Shown: piece after piece, positions 47,996 through 59,000 of the stretch
Numbering within the stretch: the first letter of the stretch is position 1
How the letters are laid out: each line of letters opens with the position of its first letter
DNA from: Varanus komodoensis
Lineage: Eukaryota; Chordata; Lepidosauria; Squamata; Varanidae
NCBI RefSeq assembly: GCF_004798865.1
Contig: NW_025336347.1
Coordinates: forward strand, 20,211,430 to 20,275,429
Direction: 5' to 3'
Length of the DNA stretch: 64,000 nt
The notes under the pieces: model-generated
What the model was told of the DNA's origin: nothing
The model's database searches: none
What the model saw: only the letters and a program-made list of their open reading frames with translations
Translations under genes and position numbers: made by a program

Positions 47996-49299
47996 ATGGT
48001 AAACCCTGTCCTATTTCTGGATATTCATGATACTTGCCCTGAAATGCTGTGAGGGCTGCATCAAGCAGTTTTGCTCCTTTTAGCATCTGTATAGGCAAAT
48101 CGCCATTCTCAACACAGATTTTTGTCACAAAGGCTCAAGAGGTGATACGGAAGAGTATATAAATGAACTTTCTCAAAAATGCAGTACAAATTCATTGCTT
48201 TAATCAGAGTTACCAAGATTTGCATCTCCCTCCCTGCTCCTGTGGGTGAGGCAATTTTTTAAAAGGGCAGTCCAAGTACTTTTAGGGAAAAGGGAACATT
48301 TTTGTCAATGCAGGTACTCACTGAAACAGAGCAGCCTCACACAATTGCATACTACCAACATAAAAACACTGTCTCGCGACCTTCCAAGCACTGGGCAACT
48401 CCTGTTTTTGCAGTCCCAAACAAGCATCAAAACCAGGCAGTTTATTACAGGACAGTGACTTGCCATAGCTGCCAGATACACTGCCCTTACATTGGGTTAT
48501 GTTGTGGGGCAAGACATGGAGGACTGCATCAGAACCATTGGCCAACCCCTGGACAATCCCATAAATCTGCCGCGGAGGAGTTTGCCTAAGGATATTCCTC
48601 CAGCCTTACAAAAATGCTCCTTATCAGTGCTCTGGATGGGTAACCAGATTCTCTTTCGTGGATTATACCCAGATTTGAGCTGATCAACTGTACTGTGGGA
48701 AGGATGGGGCGTGGAAGTCCACATCCAACAGCGGCCCCTCCAGCTTCCTGAAAATGCTACCTGGAGCTCGTGCTGAATGAGGTGAGCAGGGCTCTCTTCC
48801 ATTGAGGAAGGTCCATTCTGCTTGAAGAAGGCAGAGCCTGGATCCAGCATTTGGTCTGTTATTCCCATTTCACAGAATGGAGGAAACTGAGGGAAAGATC
48901 TCAAGGGAACCCAAGACCAGCATTTGTAAACAGTGATGTGTCTATTCCAAGGCTAGCACATGGAGAATGCCTTTATTTCTTGTAATTTTAAAAGCAGAGA
49001 TTTGAGGATTAATAGGGCGTAATGTCAAATCCACATCCTTTTCGGAATCTTTCCAGGAGCCTTTACGAAAAATATGAGGAGTGTGTGTAACAGCAGGGCT
49101 GTAACCTGACAAAGGAACTCCAGCAAGGCAAAGGATTGGCCTGGAGGGCATTTTTAAAATTTCGTTGGCAAGCCTCGGAAGGGATCTGGGAAACTTTTAA
49201 AGCTTCTCCACAGGGCTGGCTGGACCATTGTTTGGTTCGATGTCAAGTAAACTGCATCTCTCTTTTGTATGAGTTTAGCAGGCTCATGTGTCAATTATT

Positions 49300-50230
49300 T
49301 AAAAGCAGCAACTCCGGATCGAAGTCTCTCCCCCCCCCCGCCCCCCGCCCCGCTTCTTTCACCGCTGATCTCTCGTACCCCTACCATTCCCCATCAGAGC
49401 TCACCGAAGAAGCCGCGGGAGGGAGGGGGAAGGCTCGTCTTTTTGTACAGGGTCACTTTCCTGCCCTCCACAGATCTCCACCGTGTATGCATTTACCTGA
49501 TTTCTCCCGCTGAGGAGCAAAAACAGATCTGCAGATCCCGGGGGCTGTGAGGAAAGCTGCTCTAGGATTCCGATCCGAACAATTCAAACAATGAGAAAGT
49601 CTCTTGCCTGGCTCGAGATCTGTATTAAAGGCCGTTTTGGCGCAGCATAAGATCTCCAGCCTTTTGGGACTGGGAGGGGGACCCTCCCCAGCTGCAAATC
49701 TGCAACGGAGGCAGCTTGATTCTGTTTGCAGCCGAATCGCGAAGAGGCAGCCCCTTCCCACTGCCGCCGCCGCCACGATTTCTGATCTCCTCTCTTTTCT
49801 TTATGATCCTCCGCCCCCCCACCTCCTCCCCGCCTTCCTGCCTCCCCCTCCTCTCCGCTCAGCATCAGATCCCAACCTCCAGCGGTTTGCTCCAGCCCCT
49901 TCCTGTGTCCTTGCAATACCAAACCGGTCTGCAACCGATTGCAATTTTGTAAGTGTGTCCCTCTGCGAGCTGGCAGCTCGAGCATTCAGGTGGGGAGGGA
50001 GATCCCAAATTGTGCATGCAGGCATTTAATCACTCCTGATCCGGGAGCACCAGACAATCGAGGCGCTAAAGAACGAGAGAGGGAAAGAGAGAGAACTCGG
50101 CTAAAGTGCTGGGGATGGGCAGGAAAGAGAGTGACTCCGGATCGGACTCCGCTTTCTCGCTCCGTTGCTTGACACGCCCCGGCTCGGGTTCCTAATTTAG
50201 GACTGGATCCGGTTGCAGCAGAAACGACCA
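49300..50230. promoter_or_regulatory. GC/CpG-rich region between genes B and C, candidate divergent promoter
   Basis: GC-rich stretch with C-runs, CCGCCGCCGCC, CG-containing motifs and a GAGAGA run, unlike the flanking AT-rich repeats. It lies about 4 kb upstream of the first known exon of B (minus) and 2.7 kb upstream of the first known exon of C (plus), so it could serve both. First exons were not resolved. Confidence 0.4.
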
Positions 50231-50399
50231 CACTCTTCACTATGCAACAGTAAAGCGTCCTGCCGTCCAGGAAAACTGGGTAAGGCAAATACGACTGATG
50301 GCAATGGATGGATGGATGTGCAAATTAGATTAAATAAATGGTCCCGTCAATTCATGCAATGAAAGGTGTAAGAGAAAGGAAAAGTGGTACTCTTCAATA

Positions 50400-50525
50400 G
50401 TATGTTGCCATTTATCACATGCGTAGCCCATTCACCCTTTCTTTACGGGCAGGTGAGCTTTGTGTTGTTTTTAATCCTCACAACAGCCTTGCAAGGTAGG
50501 CTGATATGAGAGATTTCCGCATGTC
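50400..50525 (-). mobile_element. tRNA-derived SINE fragment, antisense
   Basis: AATCCTCACAACAGCCTTGC and AAGGTAGGCTGATATGAGAG are the antisense core of the family. Confidence 0.5.
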
Positions 50526-50629
50526 CAAAGCCATGAATAGGATTTCAACAAGAATTTCCTCAAACACAAACCCAACACTCCCAGACGGAGGGACTTGAAG
50601 CAACCTGTCACTACAGTCTTTCCCAATCT

Positions 50630-50735
50630 AGATGGCTTACGTTAAAAGATCCATCACCCCTAGTCAGCACAGTCAATATGATGGGAGTTGTAGCCCAGCC
50701 TATTTGGAAGGCACCAGGTTGAAGGAGGCTGCACC
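50630..50735. repeat. short palindromic interspersed repeat
   Basis: ATCCATCACCCCTAGTCAGC and TATGATGGGAGTTGTAGCCC; same family. Confidence 0.5.
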
Positions 50736-51914
50736 ATTAAATAAATACATTTGTGCAATGAATACATTGCATAAATAAATAAAATTAATATTGGGTCAGA
50801 CAACCAAGGGTGGCATAAAGGGGTTAGGCACTGCTGGGCACCATCAGGGACCCCCTGGCAGAAATCCAGTGTGTTGCTCCCCATTTTCGCTCTTGCAGTC
50901 TGCTGGTTCACCTGCTGCTCACCTTGGCCCAGGCACTGGTACTCACAGCAAGGAGTAGAAGACTCCTCCACCCACTTGCCCGCAGGCTCACCACCTGCCA
51001 AGCAAGCAAGTGGGTGCACTGATGAGGAAGAGGATGAAGAACTGCAGCAGGTGGTGCCAACGGCAATGAGAAGGCAGAGTCGCTGAGCAAGGGGATGTTT
51101 TCCCCAAGGGTCCCCCAGTAGCTGGAGCCAACAGGCCTGGCTGGCTGAGGTTCTCCCTAGAAGCAGCTGCCCAGGTCTGCGGCATCTCAAGCACAGGCGG
51201 CTGATTTTCAGTCCCGCTATCAGAGGTTCTTCGAGAGCACAATCCTATGCATGTGTAGCCAGGAAAAAGTCCTTAAAGGCATGGCTAGTGGGACTTTAGT
51301 TCTGGCTAAGCTTGCACAGGGTTACATGAGGTGTGAACCTGGGACCTCTGGCATGCCGAGCATGTGCCTTGCAGGCTTTTTGAAATATCTAATAGTGATC
51401 TGTAACCTCCCTCCCCCATTACAGATGAATTACTTTAGGGAGCATCCCAGTTCAGGGCTTGCACTCACTAACCCTATGGATTATGTTACCATGCCACTTA
51501 AAAAATGGCCTACTTCCATATTTATGGCTGCAGAGCCTCAGCCTCGTTTATACTAAGATTATTGATCTCTGAATGTACTTGTCCCACTTGATCGGTTGTG
51601 GGGCGGGGGTGAACAGGTAGATTTCCTTGCACTTCTTCCTGACAGGGGGCATGGGAATCCATGTCTGCTTTAGTGACTCTAAACACGAGACCGGCGTGTG
51701 GTCATTGCTTGGGACCGATCAGTTTGGTGTAAGAGACCTTCATCTTGGTTATATGGTGCTTTGCCCCTTGGCAGCTTCTGCTGAGGTTTAGGCAACATTA
51801 CATGCTTGCTTTTATTTAGATGTCATCTGTTTGTTTAATTTGAATTCTGCTTTCCTACCTACAAGGCAGATTCTTTTTACTGTCTTGCCCAGGCCATTCT
51901 ACTGCCAGAGGCAA

Positions 51915-52012
51915 GCAACCTAGTACCCCCCCAGATGCTTCAGACTACAGCTCCCATCAACCGCAGCTACGTGTGTCCAGTTGTCAGGGATGATGGGGAT
52001 TGCCAGGCTGTC
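51915..52012. repeat. short palindromic interspersed repeat
   Basis: GATGCTTCAGACTACAGCTC with CCATCAACC, against GGGATGATGGGGATTGCC; same family. Confidence 0.55.
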
Positions 52013-52957
52013 TACTGTTGGTCTACTATCCTGCCAGACAGTGCCTCCAACATTTCAAGTCCTGGGGGAGCAGTTCAGTTAACTGAGTATATACTGCCCT
52101 TCTAATTAATCAGAATTAAATAAAGACTTCATAGCTTTCACCTTCTTAGAAAGTGAGGAAAACGAAGTGTGAAAGCAATTTATGAAGAAATTGTGCAATG
52201 TAATTTCCAGGTGGGTTAGTTATGACATCCTGACACCCTGATAAAGGGTGATGACAGGCACCCTTGGTCCACAGGACCTTAGCCCTGAATTTATTCTCCT
52301 TTGTTTCACAAAACTCTCAGTATCCACTGGTACCAATAGAAAGGTGTTTTCTCCTCAGTTTCTGGTGCAATCTTATGCATGCTTAGGTAGGGAAAAGAAA
52401 GCTATAACTCCCAGCATTCCCCAGCTAGTAGCGCTGCCTAAGGAATGCTGGGAGTTACAGGAATTTTTAATGCAGATGGTGGTTTTTAAAGGGGATTGCA
52501 GTTGAAGAGGAAAGGGTTAACTCTCCTTTTTCCACATGCTGCAACCCCCTCCCCCGCCACACACTCCCAGTGCTCTTTCCCTGTATGGGATTAAGCTTGA
52601 AAAAAAAAAATACAGTTTTCCCATTGGTTCAGGATGATCTGGACACAAATTAACTGCAGAATTTATTTTGAGTTAGTTTGAATGAGAAATTAATTGGTTG
52701 GCTTTGCCTCTGGAAAAATTTAACTAAATTGACATTATTTATAAATTTTCAGAACAGTTGATTGATTGATTGATTTTATTTGTATGCCACTCTCTGGGTG
52801 GCTCATGTGAGGGTTTGTGTCCCGGAGGCCTGGGCCCAGGATCTCTTATATGCCTAACAACACTCCTGGGCTTACTTGTATATATGGGGAGAGGGAAGGA
52901 GCAAGGGACGGGTTACTACTGCAAATAGTGAGTGAGTGACTGTGTCCTCTTTTTCAG

Positions 52958-53031
52958 GCGAAGCACAGTGGGAGCTATCCTGGATCCCAGAGGCGACATG
53001 CAGGAGAATTACGAGAATGTCATATCTCTGG
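52958..53031 (+). CDS. gene C exon: KRAB-A box remnant
   Basis: 74-nt exon after a TTTTTCAG acceptor, ending CTCTG-G with GTAAGG donor. The tail frame reads [17 protein letters not shown], the end of a KRAB-A box. The 5' part in a second frame reads GEAQWEL, the middle of the same box, so a small indel plus loss of the QKALY segment separates them. The ATG at 52998 is a natural internal start. Homologous to 28627-28681 of gene A. Confidence 0.65.
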
Positions 53032-56000
53032 GTAAGGGCTCCTTCTCAATCTCTCTCTCTCTCCTTCCTATAACTAGATACATCACTCGGGAATCGCTAA
53101 GCCCACACAGATGGATCAAGCTATGCTTAGCGTAGCTAAGTTCTCTGGCTTGGCTGGCTTGAATTCTAAAGGCATGGAAGACAGATCTATCAAGAAGACA
53201 GATTCAGCATAGCAACAAAATGGAGCCTCCATATTCTGAAGCACTCTACCATTAAATTCTAGCTTCTAGGCAACATCGGTGGTAGAGGGTTATTGTCTTG
53301 CTTGCAGGCTCCCCAGAAGTGTCTGGCAGAAAGAAAAAAAAGGTTTGATCCAGCAGCTCTTTCCATGTTCTTACAGAGCGAGGGGGCACAAACCTTCTGG
53401 TCCTGAGGGCGATATCAGACTTCTGCTGGGCTGGCAGAAGCCACACATGTGCACACAGACACATGCACAAAGCCCTACAGTATGGAAGACTCAGTGGGTA
53501 GAACTGACTGGCTCTTGGATCCTGAGGTCGGTCCTACATGAGGCAGAAGGATTCGGTTAGACCAAGGCACTGCAACTAATTTCTTTTTGAATTATATCCT
53601 CTCCTCTCCTTTCTTCTTCCCACAAATCCCACAGCGGAGGAAATTGCGATCAGCTGGCCCCGGATAACAGCCTTTGCAGAGTCTCACAGGAGAAGAGGAT
53701 TAGTGCCTGGTAAGTCAGCCTGGTGGGGTTGGAGGTGGGGGTGGAATGAGGAACCGGGAGGGTGTTCAGATCTCCTCCTTGTTCTTCTTGATCGGCCTGC
53801 CCCAATCCGGTGCCCTCCAGAAATTTTGGACCGCAACTCACATCAGCCCCAGGCAACACAGCCAGTGGCCAGGGATGATGGATGTCACAGTCCAAAACAT
53901 CTGGAGAGCAGCACATTGGAGAGGGTTGCTCTTGATCTGGCCTCTCTAGCCAGGGTCCTTGGATGCACAGGATACAGCTAAATTTCTGGGCAGCTATTTT
54001 GAGGCTGCTTTTGCAAATTGTGAGCAGATGCAGAATGGAAGTGCAAGTGACTCATGGTTTCAGCAATGTGTGATGGGGAACTTCACACATCTCTCCTGCT
54101 GTGGAATTGACATGCATGTGGAGTTTTGCAGCTCCCTGTGGGGGAGGTGCAGTTTTCCCTTCACATATTTCAGGGGAACCTCTCCACCTAGAGGAAAGGC
54201 TGTAGCTCAGGGGTAAGAGCACATGCTTTGGATGTAATCAGCTCTGGGCTCGGTCCTTGTGATCTACATGAAGGGGCAGGAAAGACGTCCATCTGAAACC
54301 CTGAGGAACCACTGCCACGCAGGGCAAAACATCTTCCCCAGCTTGGCATCCTCATGCAGCCTGGGGATAATGGAAGTTGCAGCTCAACACAGCAACCACA
54401 TCCAGAACAGGTTGACTATCATGCAGCTGGGCGGATCCCACCCACTAGCAGCACCTCCAGCTTGCCTGGACTGAGTCTCAGTTTGCTGGCCCTTCGCCAT
54501 GCTCAGGCACAGATCCAGAGCCTCCCCTGTTCTTGATGAAAAATAGAGGCAGAGAGGTCATCCACATTTATCTGTGGCTCAATTAGATTTCTATCCTGCC
54601 CCTTAGCTAAAATGGCTTTCTGGGCGGGTTCCAAATATAATAATATAATAACAGTGTACATGAGATAAATTGGTCAAAACCACACATCAAACACAAAAAA
54701 AGCCCCACAATAAAAGCACGCAATGACCACAGTCCTTAAACCATTAAAACCATTAAGGCACAGTTGCACAAGATGTAATAAATACCATTAAATATTTAAA
54801 TTATCGTAACAATTAAAATGTTGGGTGAATAAAAAGGAATTTGCCTGGTGCTGAAAAGAATACAGAGAAGGTGCCTGGCGAACCTCTTTGGGGAGCTGAT
54901 CCTAGAGCCAGGTATTGGTGACACTTCAGCCCATACCTCCGGATAACCTCTTCCAGTGGTTTCTTGTAGATGTGAAACAGCGCAGCGGATAAAATAGTGC
55001 CCTGCAGTGCCCCATGGCACAACTGCCATGGCACACAGCAATAGACTGGCCCCACATCAAATCTGGGCCCCAACACCACTTCCTGGCATTGGGTGGTCAG
55101 GCGGAAGCTGGAAGCACCGCAGTGCAAGTCTCATAAATAAGCCCAAAAAAGCCTCCAGCACACCAAAAGGAAATATCTATCCAAACTTATTTCTAGGTTA
55201 CCTTCAATTTCACTGCCTGCTAAAAGGCTGTGTTTCCAAGCTAAACACAGTGGAGGAAGCGGAACCCCCACCTTTGCATCCATCGTGGAAATGCAGGCAA
55301 CCAGCCTTTTAGTGGGCGAGTGAAAAAACAGCAGCAGCCTTCTGCTAAGGGAGTGGTGGAGGAGGGATCAAGTGACCCATCCTTTCTCCATCAGCCGGCT
55401 GTGTTGCCACACTAGCGCAGAGGAAGGGGTTTCCTGACTTCCGCAGCCCCCGCAGAAGCCAGGCAGAGAAAACGGCCCTTCCTCCCACAGCTGCTCACTG
55501 GAATCCTCGTTCACCTGTGCTGAGCAGGCGAGGTGATAACAGCAAGGATCTGCTGGGGGCCAGTCCCCACACTAGTGCTCAGAGCACGGCACAAACGGCC
55601 TCTAATAATCCTCTAAACTGTGCCCAGGAGCAGCCACATCTGCCTGGAAAGGGCATGCGGAAGGTAGACACTTTGAGGGGAAAATCAAAACGACACAGTG
55701 GTCTGAAGGAGGTCAGGATTCTAAGCAAAATCCCCATCCCTGCAGAGGCCATCTGCCAGCAAAAGAAAAACACACCACCTGTGAAGGGATTGGGCTGAAT
55801 AGCAAAGCACACTTGAGGTTCCCTCTGGTACCGAGAGACCAAAGGAAAAAAGGCAAGAAAATTACACAGGCAGAGGGGAAGCAGGGGAGGGGAGATGGGG
55901 GGGGGGAGGAAATTGGATACAGATTTGATGGTTGCTAGGCAATTACCCTTTCTTTGCAGTTCCTCTTTAATTGCTTGCAGATGAGGAGCCAGATCTGCCA

Positions 56001-59000
56001 GGTTGCTCTGGGAACACAGAGGGCACAATCTCTCAGGCACCTCCGCTGTGCAGCCTCCGTCGCTTTCGGAAGACACACTCACAAAACCTGCCACCCAGGA
56101 CTGCCCATGTGGTCTTGAGGCAGCAGGCCGAGATTCAAAACTAAATGCGAATAGGGGCGTGCTCATGTGCAATCCAACCACGACCAAAAGCCTTTGTATG
56201 TACACAACTGTATTTATAACGGGTATTTATTTATTTGCTATATGTCTATCTTGTCTTTTTCCTGCAAGGAGGTTTTTTACTGTTTTAACCTCATGACAAC
56301 CCTGTGAGGTAGGTTAGGCTGACGGTTCCCACTGGCTCAAAGTCCTGCAGTGAAATTCAAAGCCAGATGGGTTTCGAACCTGGCACTCCCAAGTGTCGGT
56401 CCAGCACTTTAACCGCTACGCCATATTGGCTGTCTTTTAAACTAGGGCAGTTCTAAATAGCCATGCAGGATGACTTACAAACGTATTTCTCAAATCTGCC
56501 TTTCGGTCCTTGGTATGTGGAAGAGGAGAGGAACTCTAGATTAAAGTACTCCAACTGCTGGCATTTGGTGAAGGTTCTTTGATGATTGGAGGAATTCATG
56601 CTATCACTGAATGAGCAGGAAGATTTTGACTTGGCAGCAAATCACTGAGAGCTTAACAGATTTTTCCCCCAGGACTGGAAATCTGATCACACATTGTCTT
56701 GAAAAAGACTATGTTGCCGAAATGGAATTCTGCTGGTACTCCTTAGCAAATATACATGTTTACATTGTTCTTTAGTATACTGTTATATATTCTTTGCTAC
56801 TGCACATTTTGGAAAAGATTAGAATAATTACAATTGTGTACATGTAAAAGTTTTTAGTTGTGGCTGCATTGAAATAGACTGGCAATCAATCAGCCTGGCC
56901 ACAAAAGAAAAAGGAGGCTCAGGTGTGGGAATTAACCGTGGGAGTTGCTTAAAAAGTATGCCATACAGTGGTCTGAACCCATTTAGAGATGAACAGACTG
57001 AGCCTACGGCAGGGGCCCTTGGCCAGGACCTTGTGCAGCCGCTGGATTGTTCAGAGGAGCAGCGAGTAGGGAGGACTGGCCAGGTGCGGGATGGCAGGCG
57101 CACACTTGGCAGGGATGGAGCCATGGGGGGGCCCGGAACCACCATGTTCCGAGGTGGCGTCTGATCGCAGTGGCTGATAGCAGGGGAGAGTCTTTATGCT
57201 CCGCTTGGGGACTTCCTGGAGGCCTCTGCAGAAGATAGGATGGTGACCTAGTTCGGCCTTCCCTTGAGCAGGGGTTCTCCAGTGCATCGGACTGCGGCGG
57301 CTCCTGCAGTTCCTACCCAGCCTGGGCGTTGCATTCAGCACCTCTGGAGGGCACCAGGGTAAGGGAGTGCTGAACTAGGTGGACCCTTCATCTCAAGCAA
57401 CAGAAGAAGGTGGGGTAGGTCAGCAGGGCAGAGGGTGGTTTGAGGGAATAATGAGTGGCAATGTCAGGTCTATCAGTCCATGACAGCCTTTTCAATTCCC
57501 TTCTCCCAAGTTTCCTTTCCCAGACCCCAGGAATTACTGGATTCTCTCATTCCAGCAGATGTTGGGATGATGAGTTATAATGAGAATGGGAATGAAGAGG
57601 AGGAAGGAGGGGAGGAGGAGGAAGAGGAGGAGGAGGAGGAGGAATTGGTGCCACAGCAAGTTGGAGGAGGAAGAGGAGAGGAGGATGGCACAGGACATAC
57701 CACAATCGAGGAGGTGGAGGTGCAGCAGGACCCACCCCCAGAAAAGTCCGGGGAGGCCCTTGAGCCTGAGCAGAAGGCTAACCATGAAGCCCCAGAACAG
57801 CCACTCTTGGATGACCTCCCGAAGAAGCAACTGGGGAAGAAGCAAGGCAAGCTGGTCCCGCACCGTGGCCTCAAGAAGTTCTCCCCACGAGGCCACCACG
57901 GGTTGCTTGGCCATGCTGGCCGGTGCCACGACTGTGGCAAGGGCTTTGGCTTTGGCAGGCGCCAGCGGCTGCATGGCGGCACTGCCGCGGAGAAGCCCTA
58001 CAGGTGCAGCGAGTGTGGCAAGTGCTTCCGGCTCAGCTCCACCCTGGTGACCCACCAGCGACGCCACACCGGCACCAAGCCCTACCGCTGTGCCGAGTGC
58101 GGCAAGAGCTTCAGTGTCGGCTCTGCCTTCATCCAGCACCAGCGCACCCACGCGGGCAAGGAGAGCAGCGCCGGCCCGGCCCGGCCCTGTGAGTGTAACG
58201 TGTGCGGCAAGACCTTCGGCCTCCCGGCCCACCTCATCAAGCACCAGAAGCAGCACCTGGAAGAGAAGCCCTACAAGTGCAACGAGTGCGGCAAGGGCTT
58301 CAGCTGGAACTCTCACCTGGAGCGCCACCGGCGCATCCACACAGGCGAGAAGCCCTATGTCTGCGAGGACTGCGGCCGAGCTTTTGCCTGGAGCTCTCAC
58401 CTTGACCGCCACCGGCGCACGCACTTTGGCAACATCCCCGTGACCGACTCGTGTAAGTGTTGCTTGGCGGAGGCAGCTGTGCCGGCTACCAAGGCCAGCA
58501 GCAAGCCGTATCGGTGCGAGGACTGCGGCAAAGGGTTCAACAAGAATGCAGCGCTGTCCAAGCATCGGCGTGCCCACCATGCTGCCGAGAAGCCCTATGT
58601 GTGCAAAGACTGTGACAAGAGCTTTGGGCTGAACGGCGCCTTGCTGCAGCACCGGCGCACGCGCCACCCGGACGACTCGGCCAAGCCGCACACCTGCAAG
58701 GACTGCGGCAAGAGCTTTGCCTGGAGTTCCCACCTGGACCGACACCGCCGCATCCATGCTGGAGAGAAGCCCTACCGCTGTGGCGACTGTGGCAAGGGCT
58801 TCTCACAGAGCTCCCACTTGGAGCGGCACCAGCGCGTGCACCGGAGTGCTGAGCGCCCTCCGTGCCGCTGCACAGACTGTGGCTTTGCAGGGGCCCGGCG
58901 GAGGCGCCGCCGTGGGTCCTTGCTGCCCTGCAAGTGCAGTGACTGTGGCAAGAGCTTCCTGTGGCGGCGGCCGGCCTGCCGCGAGTGTGGGAGGGGTGGG

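Noticed and set aside
54195-54270. tRNA-like sequence with A and B boxes
   Set aside because: The body that follows is a known type of reptile SINE, and the acceptor and anticodon stems do not pair well. Same reasoning for 62493-62570.
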